Shown here: piece by piece, positions 32,733-40,607 of the stretch
Layout of the letters: each line of letters starts with the position of its first letter
Position numbering within the stretch: position 1 is the first letter of the stretch
DNA from: Aquipuribacter sp051216895
GTDB taxonomy: Bacteria; Actinomycetota; Actinomycetes; Actinomycetales; JBBAYJ01
NCBI RefSeq assembly: GCF_051216895.1
Contig: NZ_JBPKAO010000005.1
Location: 62,001 to 126,000 of the forward strand
Length of the DNA: 64,000 nucleotides
Direction: 5' to 3'
Position numbers and translations under genes: made by a program
Notes under the pieces: model-generated
Databases searched by the model: none
Told to the model about the DNA's origin: nothing
What the model saw: only the letters and a program-made list of their open reading frames with translations

Positions 32733-32882
32733 GGGAGCTCCTCGCGTCGACCGGCTCGCGGGCCGGGAGGTCGTGGACCGGCGAACCCACCCCCACCTCG
32801 GGGGCCACCGCGGACGCGGGGGGCCTCGGAGGCGAGGGTGGGCTGCGGACGGCCGGTGGGCCGGTGGTTCAGCGGTGACCGC

Positions 32883-33365
32883 TCAGGACGACAGGACCTC
32901 GTCGAGCATGGTCTCCGCGGCGACCTCGTCGGTCTTCTCGCAGAGCGCGAGCTCTGACACGAGGATCTGGCGCGCCTTGGCCAGCATGCGCTTCTCGCCG
33001 GCCGACAGACCCTTGTCGCCGTCGCGGCGGTGCAGGTCACGGATGACCTCGGCGACGCGGATCACGTCACCGGACGCGATCTTCTCCTGGTTGGCCTTGA
33101 ACCGGCGCGACCAGTTGGTCGGCTCCTCGGCCTGCGGCGACCGGAGGACGGAGAAGACCTTGTCCAGCCCCTCCTTGCCGACGGCGTCCCGGACGCCGAC
33201 GAGGTCGACGTTCTCGGCGGGGACCCTCACCGTCAGGTCGCCCTGAGCGACCTTGAGGACGAGGTACGCCTTCTCCACCCCCTTGATGGTCCGGGTTTCG
33301 ACGGCTTCGATGAGAGCCGCTCCGTGGTGTGGATAGACGACGGTCTCGCCCACTGCAAACGCCAT
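32883..33365 (-). CDS. carD: CarD-family RNA polymerase-binding regulator
   Basis: A 160-residue protein. The N-terminal RNA polymerase interaction domain begins FAVGETVVYPHHGAALIEAVETRTIKGVEKAYLVLKV; the C-terminal helical domain has the conserved NWSRRFKANQEKIASGDVIRVAEVIRDL, including the Trp that wedges into promoter DNA. CarD stabilises the open promoter complex at rRNA and many other promoters. It has its own promoter with a palindrome in the spacer. Very well conserved, so the call is secure. Confidence 0.97.
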   Translation of the reverse strand: MAFAVGETVVYPHHGAALIEAVETRTIKGVEKAYLVLKVAQGDLTVRVPAENVDLVGVRDAVGKEGLDKVFSVLRSPQAEEPTNWSRRFKANQEKIASGDVIRVAEVIRDLHRRDGDKGLSAGEKRMLAKARQILVSELALCEKTDEVAAETMLDEVLSS

Positions 33366-33390
33366 AGTTTTAGGCCCCTTTCCGAAGCAC

Positions 33391-33419
33391 AGAGTACCAC
33401 CGTCCGGACGGTCGGTGAA
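33391..33419 (-). promoter_or_regulatory. carD promoter with palindromic spacer
   Basis: On the minus strand TTCACC (33419-33414) and TACTCT (33396-33391) are separated by 17 bp, 26 bp upstream of the carD ATG. The spacer contains ACCGTCCGGACGGT (33399-33412), a perfect 14-bp palindrome that could be an operator. Confidence 0.55.
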
Positions 33420-33593
33420 GATCGCATCAGTGCATCGCTGCTGGTCAGCGCCCCAGATGGCTCAGATGGAGGTCTTGACATCGAAGGACCGCGCCGCTAC
33501 GCGCGCCCGGTCCCGGGCCGATCCTCACGTCCGCGGCGGACGTGACGGGGGTCCCACCGGCGGTGCCCACGACGGGCCGGGCCCGCTGATCGC

Positions 33594-33599
33594 TAGCAT
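33594..33599 (+). promoter_or_regulatory. -10 box of a likely leaderless transcript
   Basis: TAGCAT ends 6 nt before the GTG at 33606, and no Shine-Dalgarno sequence is present. Transcription should begin at or next to the start codon. Confidence 0.55.
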
Positions 33600-33605
33600 C
33601 ACGGG

Positions 33606-34148
33606 GTGACCAGCCTGACCAGCACGACCTCTCGCCCCGGCCGCCGCGCCCTCGCCCCCGTCGCGGCCGCCGTCGCCGCCGGCCTGCTGCTGGGCGGGTG
33701 CTCGTTCACCTCCCGTGACCTGACCCTCGAGCCGTACGCGCCCTCCGACGGTCTCCAGGTGGACCTGGGTGAGGTGCTCGTGCGCAACGTGCTCGTGGTG
33801 TCCGAGGGCAGCGGCGCCCCCGGTGTCCTCAGCGGGGCGCTGGTCAACCGGGGCGACGAGGACGCCGTCGTGCAGGTGGAGGTCGGCGCGACGCTGGCCG
33901 AGGTCGACGTGGCCGCGGGCGAGACCGTCTTCATGGGGCCGTCGGGCGAGCAGGAGGGCGAGCTGGTGCTCGTCGAGGCGGTCGACACGGTGGCGGGGGG
34001 CGTCATCGCGGTCGGCTTCACCGACCCGGCCTCGGACTCCGCGACGCTGGAGGTCCCGATCGTCCTGCCGGAGGGCCCCTACGCGGAGATCACCCCGCCG
34101 GCCGGGACCGGCGGGGACGAGCCCGGAGCCGCGCCCACCGACTCCTGA
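33606..34148 (+). CDS. Hypothetical lipoprotein
   Basis: A 180-residue protein with a basic N-terminus, hydrophobic stretch and lipobox LLLGGC (cysteine near residue 32), so it should be anchored on the outer face of the membrane. The mature part reads as a beta-rich domain (LVRNVLVVSEGSGAPGVLSGALVNRGDEDAVVQVEV), which looks like a DUF4232/LpqE-type immunoglobulin-like fold; the exact family is not recognised. It stands alone, divergent from carD, and converges with regX3 with only 4 bp between stops. The GTG at 33606 appears leaderless. Confidence 0.7.
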   Translation: MTSLTSTTSRPGRRALAPVAAAVAAGLLLGGCSFTSRDLTLEPYAPSDGLQVDLGEVLVRNVLVVSEGSGAPGVLSGALVNRGDEDAVVQVEVGATLAEVDVAAGETVFMGPSGEQEGELVLVEAVDTVAGGVIAVGFTDPASDSATLEVPIVLPEGPYAEITPPAGTGGDEPGAAPTDS

Positions 34149-34152
34149 GCGC

Positions 34153-34833
34153 TCAGGTCTCGAACTTGTAGCCCAGCCCGCGCACCGTGACGATGTGCCG
34201 CGGGCGGGACGGGTGCGGCTCGACCTTCGACCGCAGCCGCTTGACGTGCACGTCGAGCGTCTTGGTGTCCCCGACGTAGTCCGCCCCCCACACGCGGTCG
34301 ATGATCTGGCCCCGGGTGAGCACCCGGTCGGCGTTGCGCACGAGCAGCTCGAGCAGCTCGAACTCCTTCAGCGGCAGGGCCACGGCGGCGCCGCCCACCG
34401 TGACGACGTGGCGGTCCACGTCCATCCGCACCGGGCCCGCCTCGACGAGCGCCTCGCTGTGGTCGTCCGTGTCCTCCTGACGCCGCAGCACCGCGCGGAT
34501 CCGGGCGACCAGCTCCCGGACTGAGTACGGCTTGGTGACGTAGTCGTCCGCGCCCAGCTCCAGGCCGACGACCTTGTCGACCTCGCCGTCCTTGGCGGTG
34601 AGCATGATGATCGGCACCTTGCTCCGCTGCCGCAGCTGCCGGCACACCTCGGTGCCCGGCGTGCCCGGCAGCATGAGGTCCAGCAGCACCAGGTCGGCGC
34701 CGTCGCGGGCGAACGCAGCGAGCCCCTCGTCACCGGTCTCGGCGACCGTGACCTCGTACCCCTCCCGCGTCAGCTGGTAGCTGAGCGCCTCGTGGAACGA
34801 GGGCTCGTCCTCGACGACCAGGATGCGGGTCAC
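34153..34833 (-). CDS. regX3: Response regulator RegX3
   Basis: A 226-residue OmpR-family regulator. Receiver domain: acidic pair in VVEDEPS, phospho-acceptor D52 in LVLLDLMLPG, switch Thr in IIMLTAKDGE and Lys in VTKPYSVREL. The winged helix (about 130-226) has LPLKEFELLELLVRNADRVLTRGQIIDRVWG and the ending RHIVTVRGLGYKFE. In mycobacteria RegX3 activates phosphate-starvation genes. Start is the GTG overlapping the stop of senX3 (34830-34833). Its likely targets pstS and phoA with PHO-box-like repeats are in this window. Confidence 0.93.
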   Translation of the reverse strand: MTRILVVEDEPSFHEALSYQLTREGYEVTVAETGDEGLAAFARDGADLVLLDLMLPGTPGTEVCRQLRQRSKVPIIMLTAKDGEVDKVVGLELGADDYVTKPYSVRELVARIRAVLRRQEDTDDHSEALVEAGPVRMDVDRHVVTVGGAAVALPLKEFELLELLVRNADRVLTRGQIIDRVWGADYVGDTKTLDVHVKRLRSKVEPHPSRPRHIVTVRGLGYKFET

Positions 34834-36071
34834 GCTGCTCCTCCGTGGGGGGCTGGGGCGGGTGGTGCGGGGGTGTCTGCGGGGGGCCGCGAGGACCCTC
34901 GACCGCCGGGCGGGTCGCCGTCCGGGGGAGGGGGGGCGGCGTCGGGCAGCCTGAGGGTGAAGGTCGAGCCCTGGCCCGGGCGGCTCCACAGGGTGATGTC
35001 GCCCCGGTGCTGCTCCGCGATGTGCTTGACGATCGACAGCCCCAGGCCCGTCCCCCCGGTGGCACGGGAGCGGGCGGGGTCGACGCGGTAGAAGCGCTCG
35101 AAGACCCGCTCCTGGTCCCGGACGGGGATCCCGATGCCCCGGTCGGTCACGACCAGGTCCACCCGACCCTCGCGACGGCGGACCGCGCACGACACCCGGG
35201 TGCCGGACGGGCTGTACGTGACCGCGTTGACCAGCAGGTTCCTGGCCGCGCTGAGCAGCAGGTCGGGGTCGCCCTCCACCACCCCGCCGGGCCGAACCCC
35301 CGCCACCAGCTCGATGCCGGACGCGTCCGCGAGCGGTCGGACCTGGTCGACGGCCTGCAGGGCGATCTCGTCCAGGGGCACCTGCTCGCGGCGCGGTGGC
35401 CCGTCGTGCCCCTGCACCCGGGACAGCTCGATGACGCCGATGACCAGCCTGGACAGCCGTGAGCACTCCTGCTGCATCCGCGCGCTGAAGCGACGGACCG
35501 CGTCCGGGTCGTCCGCGGCCTCGGTCATGGTCTCGGCCAGGACGCTGATGGCCCCGACGGGGGTCTTGAGCTCGTGGCTGACGTTGACGACGAAGTCCCG
35601 GCGCACGGCCTCGACCCGTACGGCCTCGCTGCGGTCCTCGACGTCGAGGAGCACGTTGCCGTCGGCCAGCCTGCTCGCGCGGACCTCGACGTGCATGGCC
35701 ACGGGGCTGAAGGCCCCCACCTGGACCACCTCGCGGGCCGGGGTCGGGCGACCGTCCGTGGCGGCGAGCGCGGCCGAGGCCGCCGCCCGCAGGGCCGGCT
35801 GGCTGACCTCCTCGCCGCGTCGCAGGCCGACCTCGACCGCCTCGCCGGAGACCGCGACCACCCGGAGCCGGGGGTCGACCACGGCCATCGGCCGGCGGAC
35901 GTGGGGGAGGATCTCACCGGCCGGCGACCGGTCCTGCTCGCCGCGGCCGGCGACCGCCTGGCGGTGGCGACGGGCCCGCCCGGTGCCCGGCAGGGACCAG
36001 CCGACGACCGTGCCGACGGCGAGGCCCAGCAGGCACGCGACGACGACGATCAGCACAGACGGGCTGTCCAC
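34830..36071 (-). CDS. senX3: Sensor histidine kinase SenX3
   Basis: A 413-residue kinase with one or two N-terminal membrane helices (SVLIVVVACLLGLAVGTVVGWSL), a PAS-like domain (55-155), a HisKA domain with phospho-accepting H166 in VVNVSHELKTPVG, and a HATPase domain (N-box LLSAARNLLVNAVTYSP, G1 VTDRGIGIP, G2 GTGLGLSIVKHI). The C-terminus is a Pro/Gly-rich tail. It phosphorylates RegX3, and in mycobacteria is restrained by PhoU and the Pst transporter under high phosphate. The GTG at 36071 is chosen because the membrane segment starts right after it. Divergent from phoU by 91 bp. Confidence 0.92.
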   Translation of the reverse strand: MDSPSVLIVVVACLLGLAVGTVVGWSLPGTGRARRHRQAVAGRGEQDRSPAGEILPHVRRPMAVVDPRLRVVAVSGEAVEVGLRRGEEVSQPALRAAASAALAATDGRPTPAREVVQVGAFSPVAMHVEVRASRLADGNVLLDVEDRSEAVRVEAVRRDFVVNVSHELKTPVGAISVLAETMTEAADDPDAVRRFSARMQQECSRLSRLVIGVIELSRVQGHDGPPRREQVPLDEIALQAVDQVRPLADASGIELVAGVRPGGVVEGDPDLLLSAARNLLVNAVTYSPSGTRVSCAVRRREGRVDLVVTDRGIGIPVRDQERVFERFYRVDPARSRATGGTGLGLSIVKHIAEQHRGDITLWSRPGQGSTFTLRLPDAAPPPPDGDPPGGRGSSRPPADTPAPPAPAPHGGAA

Positions 36072-36162
36072 GGACCCGAACGATACGGGTCGGGGGATCG
36101 TCCGCCGTCCGTTCTGCGTCCGGGCGGGACATCGAGGGCGCGATGCACCAGGATGGTGGTCC

Positions 36163-36834
36163 GTGAGCCGCTTCGACGAGGACCTGGCTTCGCTGACCGC
36201 GGGCATGGTCGAGATGACCGGCCTGGCAGCGAGGGCGATCTCGCGTGCCTCGACCGCCCTGCTGGAGGGTGACCTCGAGCTGGCGGAGAGCGTCATCGCC
36301 GACGACGAGCGCATCGACGCCTGGCAGTGGAGCCTGGACGACGACATCGTCACGATGATGACCAAGCACGGCGCGCTGGTCGGTGACCTGCGCCGGCTGG
36401 TGTCGGGGCTGCGCGTCACGGCCGACCTGGAGCGGATGGGGGACCTGGCCCGCCACCTCGCGCAGGTGACCCGGCTGAAGTACCCGGAGCCCGTCGTGCC
36501 CGAGCCGGTGACACGGCACATCGCGCACATGGGCGAGGTGGCCGAGCGGATCGCGTTCAAGACCGGGGACGTGCTGGCCCGCCAGGACGTGCAGCTGGCC
36601 CACGAGGTCGACCGGATCGACGACGAGATGGACCGGCTGCACCGCGAGCTGTTCACCGTGATGCTGTCGCCGCGCTGGGAGCAGCCGGTGTCGGTCGCCA
36701 TCGACGTGACGCTCATCGGCCGGTTCTACGAGCGGTTCGCGGACCACGCGGTGAACGTGGCCAACCAGGTGCTCTACCAGGTGACGGGGCAGGACCCCGA
36801 CCGCATCAGCGGCCGGGGCCTGCCGCCCGTCTGA
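36163..36834 (+). CDS. phoU: Phosphate transport regulator PhoU
   Basis: A 223-residue all-helical protein with two PhoU repeats (about 5-95 and 110-210). Metal-binding helix motifs are DLERMGDLARHLAQV in the first repeat and the equivalent YERFADHAVNVAN in the second. PhoU links the Pst transporter to the phosphate-sensing kinase and dampens both. It is divergent from senX3 and separated from the pst operon by 22 kb. A CAGGAT hexamer lies 8 nt before the GTG at 36163, consistent with a leaderless or very short leader. Confidence 0.93.
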   Translation: MSRFDEDLASLTAGMVEMTGLAARAISRASTALLEGDLELAESVIADDERIDAWQWSLDDDIVTMMTKHGALVGDLRRLVSGLRVTADLERMGDLARHLAQVTRLKYPEPVVPEPVTRHIAHMGEVAERIAFKTGDVLARQDVQLAHEVDRIDDEMDRLHRELFTVMLSPRWEQPVSVAIDVTLIGRFYERFADHAVNVANQVLYQVTGQDPDRISGRGLPPV

Positions 36835-36850
36835 CGGGCCTGCCGACCGC

Positions 36851-37609
36851 TCAGCGGCCCTGGTTGGCGACGGCCGCGATCGCGTCGGCCGCCGCGGCCG
36901 GGTCCAGGTAGGTCCCGCCCTTCTGCGTCGGGACGAGCTCGCCGTCGACCTCGGTCAGCGTGTACACCAGCGGGATCCCGGTGGGGATGTTGAGCCCGGC
37001 GATGGTGGCGTCGTCGATGCCGTCCAGGTGCTTGACGAGCGCGCGCAGCGAGTTGCCGTGCGCGGCCAGGAGCACGACCTTGCCGGCGCGCAGGTCCGGC
37101 ACCACGTCGGAGGTCCAGTACGGGAGCATCCGGGCCACGACGTCCTTCAGGCACTCGGTGCGGGGCATGTCGTCGCCCAGGTCCGCGTAGCGGGGGTCGT
37201 CGGCCTGGGAGTACTCGTCGGCGGCGTCGATGGGCGGGGGCGGGGTGTCGTAGGACCGACGCCAGAGCATGAACTGCTCCTCGCCGAACTCCGCCAGGGT
37301 CTGCTTCTTGTCCTTGCCCTGCAGCGCGCCGTAGTGGCGCTCGTTGAGCCGCCAGGACCGCTTGACGGGGATCCAGTGCCGGTCGGCGGCGTCGAGCGCC
37401 AGGTGGGCGGTGGTGATCGCCCGCCGCAGCACGGAGGTGTGGACGACGTCGGGCAGGATCCCCGCGTCGGTCAGCAGCGTGCCGCCGCGCGAGGCCTCGG
37501 CGGTCCCCTTCTCCGACAGGGGGACGTCCACCCAGCCGGTGAACAGGTTCTTGGCGTTCCACTCGCTCTCGCCGTGGCGGAGCAGGACGAGGGTGTACGT
37601 CTGCGTCAT
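36851..37609 (-). CDS. gpmA: 2,3-bisphosphoglycerate-dependent phosphoglycerate mutase
   Basis: A 252-residue glycolytic enzyme interconverting 3- and 2-phosphoglycerate. The phospho-histidine motif LLRHGESEWN has H12, with R11 next to it; the second catalytic His is in LAAHGNSLRALVKHL. The blocks NLFTGWVDVPLSEKG, RLNERHYGALQGKDK and NIPTGIPLVYTL are specific for dPGM rather than general histidine phosphatases. It is in the same neighbourhood as senX3-regX3 and mshA in mycobacteria (gpm1). It converges with phoU. Confidence 0.96.
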   Translation of the reverse strand: MTQTYTLVLLRHGESEWNAKNLFTGWVDVPLSEKGTAEASRGGTLLTDAGILPDVVHTSVLRRAITTAHLALDAADRHWIPVKRSWRLNERHYGALQGKDKKQTLAEFGEEQFMLWRRSYDTPPPPIDAADEYSQADDPRYADLGDDMPRTECLKDVVARMLPYWTSDVVPDLRAGKVVLLAAHGNSLRALVKHLDGIDDATIAGLNIPTGIPLVYTLTEVDGELVPTQKGGTYLDPAAAADAIAAVANQGR

Positions 37610-37622
37610 GGGGCCGAGTCTG

Positions 37623-38192
37623 TCAGCCCTGCCCGGCCTCGTCAGGTCCGGTCTCGTCAGGTGCGGTGTCGTCGGGTGCGGTGTCGTCGGGTTCGTCCAC
37701 CAGGCGCTGGAAGGCGGCCAGGTTGGCGGAGTCCATCCCCCGCTCGGCCCGCCAGCGCGCCTCCCGCCGGATCGAGGACGCGAACCCGAGACGCAGCAGG
37801 GAGTCGAACGCGCCGTCGGCGGTGTCCAGGACCGTGCCCATCAGGTCGTCCAGCACCGCCGGGCTCATGGCCGCGGTGGGCAGCCGACCCACCAGGTACA
37901 CGTCGTCGTCGGGGTCGAGCGCGAAGGCCACGCCCCGCAGCCGGGTGTTGCGCTGCAGCAGCCAGCGCATCACCGCCTCGTGGTTCTCCTCGGCGTGGCG
38001 GACCACGAACGCGGACACGCTCACGGTGTGCTCGCCGACGAGCACCGACACCGTCGTGACGAGCCGGTGCTCACCGGGCAGACGGACCACCAGCTCGCCG
38101 GGGCGCAGGCCCCGGTCGTGGTCGACCCCGGTGTCGGCCAACCACTCCTGCGCGACGGCCAGGGCGCGGGCCGCGTCGGGTCCCGGGCTCAC
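37623..38192 (-). CDS. YbjN-domain protein
   Basis: A 189-residue protein with a YbjN fold (about 1-155): ALAVAQEWLADTGVDH, VVRLPGEHRLVTTVSVLVGEHTVSVSAFVVRHAEENHEAVMRWLLQRN, FALDPDDDVYLVGRLP and DSLLRLGFASSIRREARWRAERGMD. It may bind other proteins or assist type-III-chaperone-like folding, but the actinobacterial function is unknown. The tail is a short Asp-Glu-Thr-Ala-Pro repeat coded by a 15-bp repeat. The GTG start overlaps the mshA stop (38189-38192), the same pair as in mycobacteria. Confidence 0.85.
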   Translation of the reverse strand: MSPGPDAARALAVAQEWLADTGVDHDRGLRPGELVVRLPGEHRLVTTVSVLVGEHTVSVSAFVVRHAEENHEAVMRWLLQRNTRLRGVAFALDPDDDVYLVGRLPTAAMSPAVLDDLMGTVLDTADGAFDSLLRLGFASSIRREARWRAERGMDSANLAAFQRLVDEPDDTAPDDTAPDETGPDEAGQG

Positions 38193-39703
38193 CCGGAGGC
38201 CCGCAGCAGGTCCAGCGCCGGCACGGACGTCGCGGGGCCCGCGACGGGCGCGACCGGCACGACCGGCGCGGGGGAGGGGCCGCCGACGGGGCGCCGGCCG
38301 GGTCGCCGGGCGAAGGTCTGCTCGGCCCGGTCGTACTGCTCCAGCATCCGCCGCGCGGTCACCTGCCAGCCGAAGCCGGACGCGTGCTCGACGGCGGCCC
38401 GACCCAGGTCGGCTCGTCGCTGCGGGTCTGCCAGCAGCGGGCCGATCGTGTCGGCCCACCGCTGCGGGTCGTGCCCCTGGACCAGGACGCCGGACACCCC
38501 GTCCCGGACGGCTGCCCGCAGGCCGCCCACGGCCGCGGCCACCACGGGGGTCCCGCAGGCCTGCGCCTCGAGCGCCACCAGTCCGAAGGACTCGTTGTAG
38601 GACGGCACGGTGACCAGGTCCGCCGCCCGGTACCAGTCGGCCAGCTCGGCCCTCGGCACCGGCGGCCGGGTGATGAGGACGTCGTCCAGGCCCAGGGCGG
38701 CGGCCTGCTCCAGCAGGGCGGTGGGCCTGGCGAGGCCGGAGCCCGACGGCCCGCCCAGCACCACCACCACCAGCGGGCGGGCCGAGGGGCCGCGGTCGGC
38801 CCGCAGCCGGGCCGCGGCCGCGACGAGCACGTCGGGCGCCTTGAGCGGCTGGATCCGGCCGACGAACAGCAGGACGTCCGCGTCGGCCGGCAGCCCCAGC
38901 CGCGCCCGGGCGGCTCGTCGGTCGCCCGGGCGGAAGAGCTGCAGGTCCACCCCCGGGGGGACCGTGCCCACGTGGGCGGGGTCGGCGTCGTAGTGGCGCC
39001 CCAGGTCGGCGGCCTCGTCGTCGGTGTTGGCCACCAACCGGTCGGCGGCCCGGACCACCTGCTCCTCACCGATGAGGCGACCCCGGGGCTCGGGGACGTC
39101 CCCGGTGGCCAGGGCCTCGTTCTTGACCTTGGCCATGGTGTGCATGGTGTGCACCAGCGGGACCCCCCAGCGCTCCGCGAACAGCCACCCCACCTGACCG
39201 GAGAGCCAGTAGTGGCTGTGGACCAGGTCGTAGTGCCCGTCGGGGGCCTCGGCCGCGGCCCGCATCAGGCCCGCGGTGAACGCGCAGAGCTGGCCGGGCA
39301 GGTCCTCCTTGGCCAGGCCCTCGTAGGGCCCGGCGTCCACGTGCCGGACCTGGACGCCGGGCGCGAGGTCGACCACGTCGGCCTGGGCGCCGGAGGTGCG
39401 CCGCGTGAACACCTCGACGGCCACGCCCAGGGCGGCCAGGCGTCGGGACAGCTCCACGACGTAGACGTTCATGCCGCCGGCGTCCCCGGTCCCCGGCTGC
39501 TCCAGGGGCGAGGTGTGCACCGACAGCATGAGCACCCGACGACCGGCCCACCGGGACGCGCCCTCGGTGCTGCCGGTGCTGCCGGTGGTGCCGGTGCTGC
39601 CGGTGCGGTCGCCACGGGGGGCCGGCTGCGGCCCGTCGAGGTGTGTCGCAGTGCTGCGGCGTGCCCTTCCCACCCGAGGACCGTACGCCCGCCGTGGGGC
39701 CAC
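38189..39703 (-). CDS. mshA: D-inositol-3-phosphate glycosyltransferase
   Basis: A GT4 glycosyltransferase of up to 504 residues; it joins UDP-GlcNAc to inositol-3-phosphate, the first step of mycothiol synthesis. Signature parts: VLMLSVHTSPLEQPGTGDAGGMNVYVVELSRRLAALG (acceptor site), VHSHYWLSGQVGW, VPPGVDLQLFRPGD, FVGRIQPLKAPD, and the donor-site SYNESFGLVALEAQACGTPVVA. The first 50 residues are not conserved and contain a Ser-Thr-Gly repeat, so the start is uncertain: GTG at 39703 or 39673, or even the Met before LSVHTS. It pairs with mshD at 54669 for mycothiol production. Confidence 0.93.
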   Translation of the reverse strand: MAPRRAYGPRVGRARRSTATHLDGPQPAPRGDRTGSTGTTGSTGSTEGASRWAGRRVLMLSVHTSPLEQPGTGDAGGMNVYVVELSRRLAALGVAVEVFTRRTSGAQADVVDLAPGVQVRHVDAGPYEGLAKEDLPGQLCAFTAGLMRAAAEAPDGHYDLVHSHYWLSGQVGWLFAERWGVPLVHTMHTMAKVKNEALATGDVPEPRGRLIGEEQVVRAADRLVANTDDEAADLGRHYDADPAHVGTVPPGVDLQLFRPGDRRAARARLGLPADADVLLFVGRIQPLKAPDVLVAAAARLRADRGPSARPLVVVVLGGPSGSGLARPTALLEQAAALGLDDVLITRPPVPRAELADWYRAADLVTVPSYNESFGLVALEAQACGTPVVAAAVGGLRAAVRDGVSGVLVQGHDPQRWADTIGPLLADPQRRADLGRAAVEHASGFGWQVTARRMLEQYDRAEQTFARRPGRRPVGGPSPAPVVPVAPVAGPATSVPALDLLRASG

Positions 39704-39782
39704 GCGCCCCCCGAGGAGTCCCGGGGCCGTACCCGGGGCCCCGTGCAGTGCGGTCCCGCGTCCCGCCCGGCCCGCGGCTGCC

Positions 39783-39788
39783 TAGGCT
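39783..39788 (+). promoter_or_regulatory. -10 box of a likely leaderless transcript
   Basis: TAGGCT ends 6 nt before the GTG at 39795, with no Shine-Dalgarno sequence between, the same layout as at 33594 and 54657. Confidence 0.55.
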
Positions 39789-39794
39789 GGACCG

Positions 39795-40607
39795 GTGCCC
39801 GACAGGACCCGTGCGGCGCGGCGACCCGCCGGCCGGATCACCCGGGGCACCACCAACCCCAACCGGCTGCGCCGCTTCGACGGCTGGTTCGTCCGCCGTC
39901 ACTGGCCGCTGCTGCGGACCGCGCCCGACCCGCTGGTCGTGGACCTGGGCTACGGCCGGGCCCCGGTCACCGTGGTCGAGCTGGCCGCGCGGCTGCGCGT
40001 CGTCCGCCCGGACGTGGAGGTGCTCGGCGTCGAGATCGACCCGGAGCGGGTGGCGGCGGCGGCGCCGCTGACCGCGCCCGGTCTCCGGTTCGCCCACGGC
40101 GGCTTCGACCTGGCGCCGTTGCAGGGCCGCAGGGCGACCATGGTGCGGGCGTTCAACGTGCTCCGTCAGTACGACGAGCCGGAGGTCGCCGGGGTGTGGC
40201 AGCAGCTGGGGGGCTCGCTGGCCCCCGGCGGCCTGCTGGTGGACGGCACCTGCGACGAGCTGGGGCGGCTGGCCTCCTGGGTGGTGCTGGACGCCACCGG
40301 CCCGCGCTCGCTGGTGCTGGGGTGGCGCCTCGCCGGGCTGCAGCGACCCGGGCTGGTCGCGGCCCGCCTGCCCAAGGCGCTGATCCACCGCAACGTGCCC
40401 GGAGAGCCCGTCCACTCGTTCCTGACGGCGCTGGACGCCGCCTGGGACGGCGCGGCGTCGTTGCAGTCGCTGGGGGCCAGGCAGCGCCTGTCCGCGGCGG
40501 CAGCCGGGCTGCTGGCCGAGGGCTGGCCGGTCAGGCGGGACCCGTGGCACTGGCGACGGGGGCTGCTCGAGGTGTCCTGGCGGGCGGTGGCCCCCGCCGG
40601 ACGGTGA
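39795..40607 (+). CDS. SAM-dependent methyltransferase-like protein
   Basis: A 270-residue Rossmann-type protein. Motif I is degenerate but readable as LVVDLGYGRAPVTVVELAARL; motif II ends VEVLGVEIDPERV, giving the acidic residue that holds the SAM ribose; LRFAHGGFDL follows. The family is common in actinobacteria beside mshA and its substrate is unknown. The C-terminal half (MVRAFNVLRQYDE ... PGGLLVDGTCDELGRLASWVVL) is conserved in this group. It is divergent from mshA and its last 77 bp overlap the convergent membrane-protein gene. Confidence 0.75.
   Translation: MPDRTRAARRPAGRITRGTTNPNRLRRFDGWFVRRHWPLLRTAPDPLVVDLGYGRAPVTVVELAARLRVVRPDVEVLGVEIDPERVAAAAPLTAPGLRFAHGGFDLAPLQGRRATMVRAFNVLRQYDEPEVAGVWQQLGGSLAPGGLLVDGTCDELGRLASWVVLDATGPRSLVLGWRLAGLQRPGLVAARLPKALIHRNVPGEPVHSFLTALDAAWDGAASLQSLGARQRLSAAAAGLLAEGWPVRRDPWHWRRGLLEVSWRAVAPAGR

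Noticed and set aside
32733..32882. Possible gene or terminator between ispD and carD
   Set aside because: The 150-bp gap has GC-rich partial repeats but no reading frame with a ribosome-binding site and no convincing hairpin.
36825..36839. Small hairpin GCCCGT-CTG-ACGGGC over the phoU stop codon
   Set aside because: Stem of only six pairs with a three-base loop; too weak to call a terminator with confidence.
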